16,256 bases of DNA from JBJELF01 sp051879015 (GTDB lineage Bacteria; Bacillota; Clostridia; Lachnospirales; Lachnospiraceae). Positions 13,411-16,256 of the stretch are shown here, one piece after another. The notes under the pieces were generated by a model, which was not told where the DNA came from, made no database searches, and saw only the letters and a list, made by a program, of their open reading frames with translations. Where the stretch lies: assembly GCA_051879015.1 (NCBI GenBank), contig JBJELF010000066.1, positions 1-16,256 on the forward strand. Direction: 5' to 3'. The position numbers and the translations under genes were made by a program. The first letter of the stretch is position 1; every line of letters begins with the position of its first letter.

Positions 13411-14795
13411 AATTATCATGTGATGTGATTAAAGATTTGTTGGTGTTAAATGAAGATGATTTGTGTTCGGAGGACAGTAGGAAACTGATTGAAGAACATC
13501 TCAAGAGTTGTGTGAATTGTCAAAGGTACATGAGTTATATGAAAAATCCGCTGCCTATACCGCAGGTGGAGGAAAAAAATCCAGAGGCAGCAGTTCTTCA
13601 AAAAAGCCTGCATCGTGTTAAGCACAGATGGATGCGTTCTATTCTGTGCGGCATTTTAGTATTTGTTTTGTTGGTGGGTGGCGGTTATCTTGGATATAAT
13701 GAATATCGCCAACAAGGAATTTGTCTGAGTTCACTGGATGATATTTATCAGGCATGGCATGTGATGAAGTGCTTAGAACAGGGCGATTTTGAGACTGTGG
13801 TGAACATGGTAGATTACCAGGAGGATTATGATTTCATTATGGAAGTATATAATGGATACATGGAGAAAACGGATACCATTGATACTTGGTATGCTTTTGA
13901 TGTCAATGAGGTAGAATTTTATACAGTAAATGATGAATTGTGGATTTCCAAAATGGATGACTGGACGGCAATCAATGAAGAGATAGAAAACACAGCGGTC
14001 ACAACCATTTCAATAGAAGGGAAAGAATATTCGTATTTGTCTGATAATTTAAATATCGGAATATGGAACACCCTCCTTTATAATCATTATATGAGAATCA
14101 TGATACCAGAGAATATCTGGGAGAAGGCAGTGGGAGGTGATTATATACAAGATATTTATAATGACCTGCCCATTTATCAGATTGCCTTTGGATATTACAA
14201 TGATAGGGATAAGTTAGAACAATTGGAGATGGTACCCTTAGACGGCTATGGAAAAAAATACTGTAAAGTCAATAGTCAGTGGGGAGTCTTTTATATGGAT
14301 AGTGATTATATAGAGGACTTGACGGAATCGCAGCAAGAATTAGTAAGAAAAGGGAAAGCAATCGAGTTGGACCCTATGGATATCTATTGGAAGATGGATT
14401 TTATGCCTTATGCAGTGGTGGAAGATGGCGTAGAGATAGCCAAGACAATTTATGCAGACGAAAAAGAAAGTTTTATGGAATATTATGGAGATGTCATTGA
14501 TTTGAGCAAAGATGAGTATGTTGAGAAAGAGCGAAACATACTGCTTTCCCGATTAGAGGAATATGCAAAAACCATGCAGATTCAAGTAGGTGGTTATCAG
14601 TTTGCGTATCGTCTTACCGATGGCTCTTGGATGGTGGAAATTAATATCACAGAAATGGAAAGGAAAAATAAAAAGAATCAAACCCATGGATATATAACGG
14701 TAAAGATTCATTCAGACGGAACCATAGATTTCGGTGGTGGCGGTGGATACGATAGAGAGAGTTTAAAACAATTGATCAATGTACTATTAGAATAG
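13407..14795 (+). CDS. Membrane zinc-finger anti-sigma factor with a large extracellular domain
   Basis: The protein has 462 residues. The N-terminal part (1-45) is a zf-HC2 anti-sigma domain, with the HxxxCxxC motif at His31, Cys35 and Cys38 and another Cys at 5. A single hydrophobic segment at about 77-96 spans the membrane. Residues 97-462 would face outside: this part is acidic and rich in Tyr, Trp and Asp, and I do not recognise its family. The cytoplasmic domain should hold the upstream sigma factor inactive; the unusually long outer part may sense an envelope signal. The ATG overlaps the sigma stop, indicating coupled translation. The residues after the TM segment contain no clear protease-site motif that I could identify. 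Confidence 0.82.
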   Translation: MKLSCDVIKDLLVLNEDDLCSEDSRKLIEEHLKSCVNCQRYMSYMKNPLPIPQVEEKNPEAAVLQKSLHRVKHRWMRSILCGILVFVLLVGGGYLGYNEYRQQGICLSSLDDIYQAWHVMKCLEQGDFETVVNMVDYQEDYDFIMEVYNGYMEKTDTIDTWYAFDVNEVEFYTVNDELWISKMDDWTAINEEIENTAVTTISIEGKEYSYLSDNLNIGIWNTLLYNHYMRIMIPENIWEKAVGGDYIQDIYNDLPIYQIAFGYYNDRDKLEQLEMVPLDGYGKKYCKVNSQWGVFYMDSDYIEDLTESQQELVRKGKAIELDPMDIYWKMDFMPYAVVEDGVEIAKTIYADEKESFMEYYGDVIDLSKDEYVEKERNILLSRLEEYAKTMQIQVGGYQFAYRLTDGSWMVEINITEMERKNKKNQTHGYITVKIHSDGTIDFGGGGGYDRESLKQLINVLLE

Positions 14796-14804
14796 GAACT
14801 AGGA

Positions 14805-14912
14805 ATGCAGCTTTATACTCATGGAAGAAAAAATACAGAGCAGTTAATTGAAAATGTCACTGTAAGTATTCAGCATAGAGAAGAGTGGAGTAAACATGGA
14901 GATAACGATTAA
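14805..14912 (+). CDS. Possible small ORF of 35 residues overlapping the acyltransferase start
   Basis: An ATG at 14805 opens a frame encoding 35 residues (starting MQLYTHGRKN) and ending at 14912, inside the next gene in another frame. The sequence is hydrophilic with no recognised domain, and the only upstream purine tract (TAGGAACTAGGA) abuts the ATG. It fills the 100-nt gap between the anti-sigma and acyltransferase genes. It may be a remnant or chance. Confidence 0.2.
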   Translation: MQLYTHGRKNTEQLIENVTVSIQHREEWSKHGDND

Positions 14913-15894
14913 AAAGAGGGAAACAACTTACTGCAATTTAAAATTGCTGCTGATTTTTTTGGTAATTTTTGGTCATGGCATTGAGCCGCAGATAGAAAAT
15001 TCTAATTGTATCAAGGAGATTTATCGTGTTATTTATATGATTCATATGCCATTATTTGTATTTTTATCAGGTCTTTTTCTAAAGAACTTGGAATTATGTT
15101 TGCGACAGGCAAAGAGGAGTATTGGACTGTATTGTGCGATTCAAGGAATTTTGGTAGTTGGAAATGCGGTTAGTCTGAAAGGGACCTTCTCTTTTTGGAA
15201 GCCTTATTGGCATTTATGGTATTTGATGAGTTTAAGTGTCTGGACATTGATTGTAGGACTGTGGCAGTTGATTGTCAAGCGGTATCCAAAGTGGAATTCT
15301 CTATGGATAAAGAGCTTGGTTTTACTGATTTCCCTTGGGGTGAGCTGTCTGTCTGGCGCTGTCCCTCAAATCAATCGTATGTATTCTATGTCTCGCACAC
15401 TGGTATTTTTTCCTTATCTTTGGCTGGGCGTTTTTTGTCAGGTAAATTGGAAAAGAATCTGGTGGCTGGGTGGGCTGGCTTTGACAGGTGGAATTTTATT
15501 GCTGGTTATCTGCGGAGAAAATATTCCCACTACTTTTTTATACCATGCCAGCGGATATCAAACTTTTCATATGAGTCTGATGGAAGGGATTCAAATGAGA
15601 ATGCTGTGCTATCTGATTGCTCTGTGCCTAGGTATAGGCATTCTGTGTTTGTTGCCAGACATCCATATATCTTTCTCAAAGGCAGGTATTAATACTATGC
15701 CTGCCTATTTGATTCATGGATTTGTGATTCGAGTATTGCCACTGAATGAGATTCCTATCGTTATGTTAGTACCCTGCGTGGCAGCAGGAACAGTTTATTT
15801 CCTTTGGATGCTGTACAAAATATTGCAGTGGACAAGTCCGCTTTACTGTCTGGTATCTCATGCTGCTTTCACAGCTTCCTATAAGAAGATGTAA
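14896..15894 (+). CDS. Integral membrane acyltransferase (acyltransferase-3 family)
   Basis: The protein has 332 residues and about ten hydrophobic segments. The N-terminus has the family pattern RETTYCNLKLLLIFLVIFGH, with the conserved His27 in the first membrane helix, followed by MIHMPLFVFLSGLF. YLIHGFVIRVL near the C-terminus is another family feature. Such proteins move acetyl or succinyl groups onto cell-envelope polysaccharides or other surface polymers; the substrate cannot be told here. The start at 14896 has GAGTGGAG about five bases upstream. It probably belongs to the sigma/anti-sigma transcript, since no terminator is seen in between, which suggests an envelope-modification output. 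No SGNH domain is attached, unlike in OatA. Confidence 0.82.
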   Translation: MEITIKKRETTYCNLKLLLIFLVIFGHGIEPQIENSNCIKEIYRVIYMIHMPLFVFLSGLFLKNLELCLRQAKRSIGLYCAIQGILVVGNAVSLKGTFSFWKPYWHLWYLMSLSVWTLIVGLWQLIVKRYPKWNSLWIKSLVLLISLGVSCLSGAVPQINRMYSMSRTLVFFPYLWLGVFCQVNWKRIWWLGGLALTGGILLLVICGENIPTTFLYHASGYQTFHMSLMEGIQMRMLCYLIALCLGIGILCLLPDIHISFSKAGINTMPAYLIHGFVIRVLPLNEIPIVMLVPCVAAGTVYFLWMLYKILQWTSPLYCLVSHAAFTASYKKM

Positions 15895-15943
15895 AATCTA
15901 AGAATATTTTTTAATAAAAAATAAAAAAATTTAAAATTTCCTC

Positions 15944-15972
15944 TTGCCAAATGCTAAAAGATATGATATAGT
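15944..15972 (+). promoter_or_regulatory. Promoter of tRNA-Glu
   Basis: TTGCCA (15944-15949) and TATAGT (15967-15972) are separated by 17 bp. The tRNA begins 57 bases after the -10. The region 15895-15943 is almost purely A/T; an A/T-only near-palindrome there could act as a weak end for the acyltransferase transcript, or as an UP-like element for this promoter. Confidence 0.75.
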
Positions 15973-16029
15973 AACGAATGTTGAGCGGTCAGAATAGTAT
16001 GTTAAGCTTAACAGAAAGAAATTTCGCAT

Positions 16030-16101
16030 GGCTCCATGGTCAAGCGGTTAAGACACCGCCCTTTCACGGCGGTAACAGGGGTTCAAATCCCCTTGGAGTC
16101 A
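16030..16101 (+). tRNA. tRNA-Glu (anticodon TTC)
   Basis: A full cloverleaf of 72 nt is visible. The acceptor stem pairs 16030-16036 with 16094-16100, with one G-U pair. The anticodon stem CCGCC (16056-16060) pairs with GGCGG (16068-16072), with the loop CTTTCAC placing anticodon TTC at 16063-16065. The T arm AGGGG-TTCAAAT-CCCCT covers 16077-16093. The discriminator base is A16101 and the CCA end is not encoded. No clear terminator follows, so transcription may continue into the sequence downstream. Confidence 0.96.
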
Positions 16102-16147
16102 TCTGTCATCAAACAGAAAAAGATTTGAAAAAATAAATAAAAAGTTG

Positions 16148-16176
16148 TTGACAAAACAAAAAACTTATGATATAGT
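16148..16176 (+). promoter_or_regulatory. Strong promoter, probably of an rRNA operon
   Basis: Consensus TTGACA (16148-16153), a 17-bp spacer and TATAGT (16171-16176), with an extended TG at 16168-16169, form a strong promoter preceded by A-rich DNA like an UP element. The -10 region shares ATGATATAGTA with the tRNA-Glu promoter. Confidence 0.8.
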
Positions 16177-16256
16177 ATTCAAGTCGCTGTGAGAACGATG
16201 ACAAAAACCTTGATAACTGAACAGTATAACCAATCCCTGAAAATTCAGACTACTCA
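16177..16256 (+). other. Leader probably preceding a 16S rRNA gene beyond the window
   Basis: The stretch contains CTTGATAACTGAACAGTATAAC, in sections resembling the CTTGAAAACTGAA sequences found in Firmicute rRNA leaders and spacers. The 16S gene itself is not inside the window, so this is inference from the promoter type and the preceding tRNA. Confidence 0.5.

Overview
The window looks like chromosomal DNA of a low-to-moderate-GC Firmicute, most likely a clostridial gut-type bacterium (Lachnospiraceae-like). This rests on the AgrA/AgrC-type LytTR and GHKL pair, the FMN-dependent enoyl reductase FabK in place of FabI, the strong AGGAGG-type ribosome binding sites and the sigma-A-type promoters. 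All intact genes lie on the + strand. The species assignment is inference.

Layout. Positions 1-247 (minus strand) hold an open frame that runs off the left edge and resembles an internal piece of a TnpB-type (IS200/IS605) protein. A long, gene-free but structured leader (about 330-546) precedes a LytTR response regulator (547-1257) and a membrane GHKL sensor kinase (1307-2644), closed by a textbook terminator at 2653-2690.

The core is a complete type II fatty acid synthesis operon: acpP-accB-accC-accD-accA-fabH-fabK-fabD-fabG-fabF-fabZ, followed by a MarR-family regulator (2817-12687). A consensus promoter with an extended -10 lies at 2718-2745. AT-rich inverted repeats sit on its predicted start site, which makes a plausible operator for the MarR (FabT-like) protein. 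AccABCD make malonyl-CoA, FabD loads it onto AcpP, FabH starts the chain, FabF/FabG/FabZ/FabK elongate it, and the regulator presumably closes a feedback loop. No fabA, fabM or fabI is present.

Downstream of a terminator hairpin (12761-12798) lies an ECF sigma factor (12922-13410), translationally coupled to a membrane zinc-finger anti-sigma factor with a large extracellular domain (13407-14795), and then a polytopic acyltransferase-3 protein (14896-15894). Together these look like an envelope-stress module. The window ends with a promoter, tRNA-Glu(TTC), a second strong promoter and the leader of what is probably an rRNA operon beginning just past the right edge.

The genes are ordinary in kind. 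The features most worth a second look are non-coding: the operator array at acpP, a 37-bp-period repeat between accB and accC that reaches into the accC start, stacked hairpins between fabD and fabG, and the repeats in the leader of the two-component operon. I found no convincing wholly new system.
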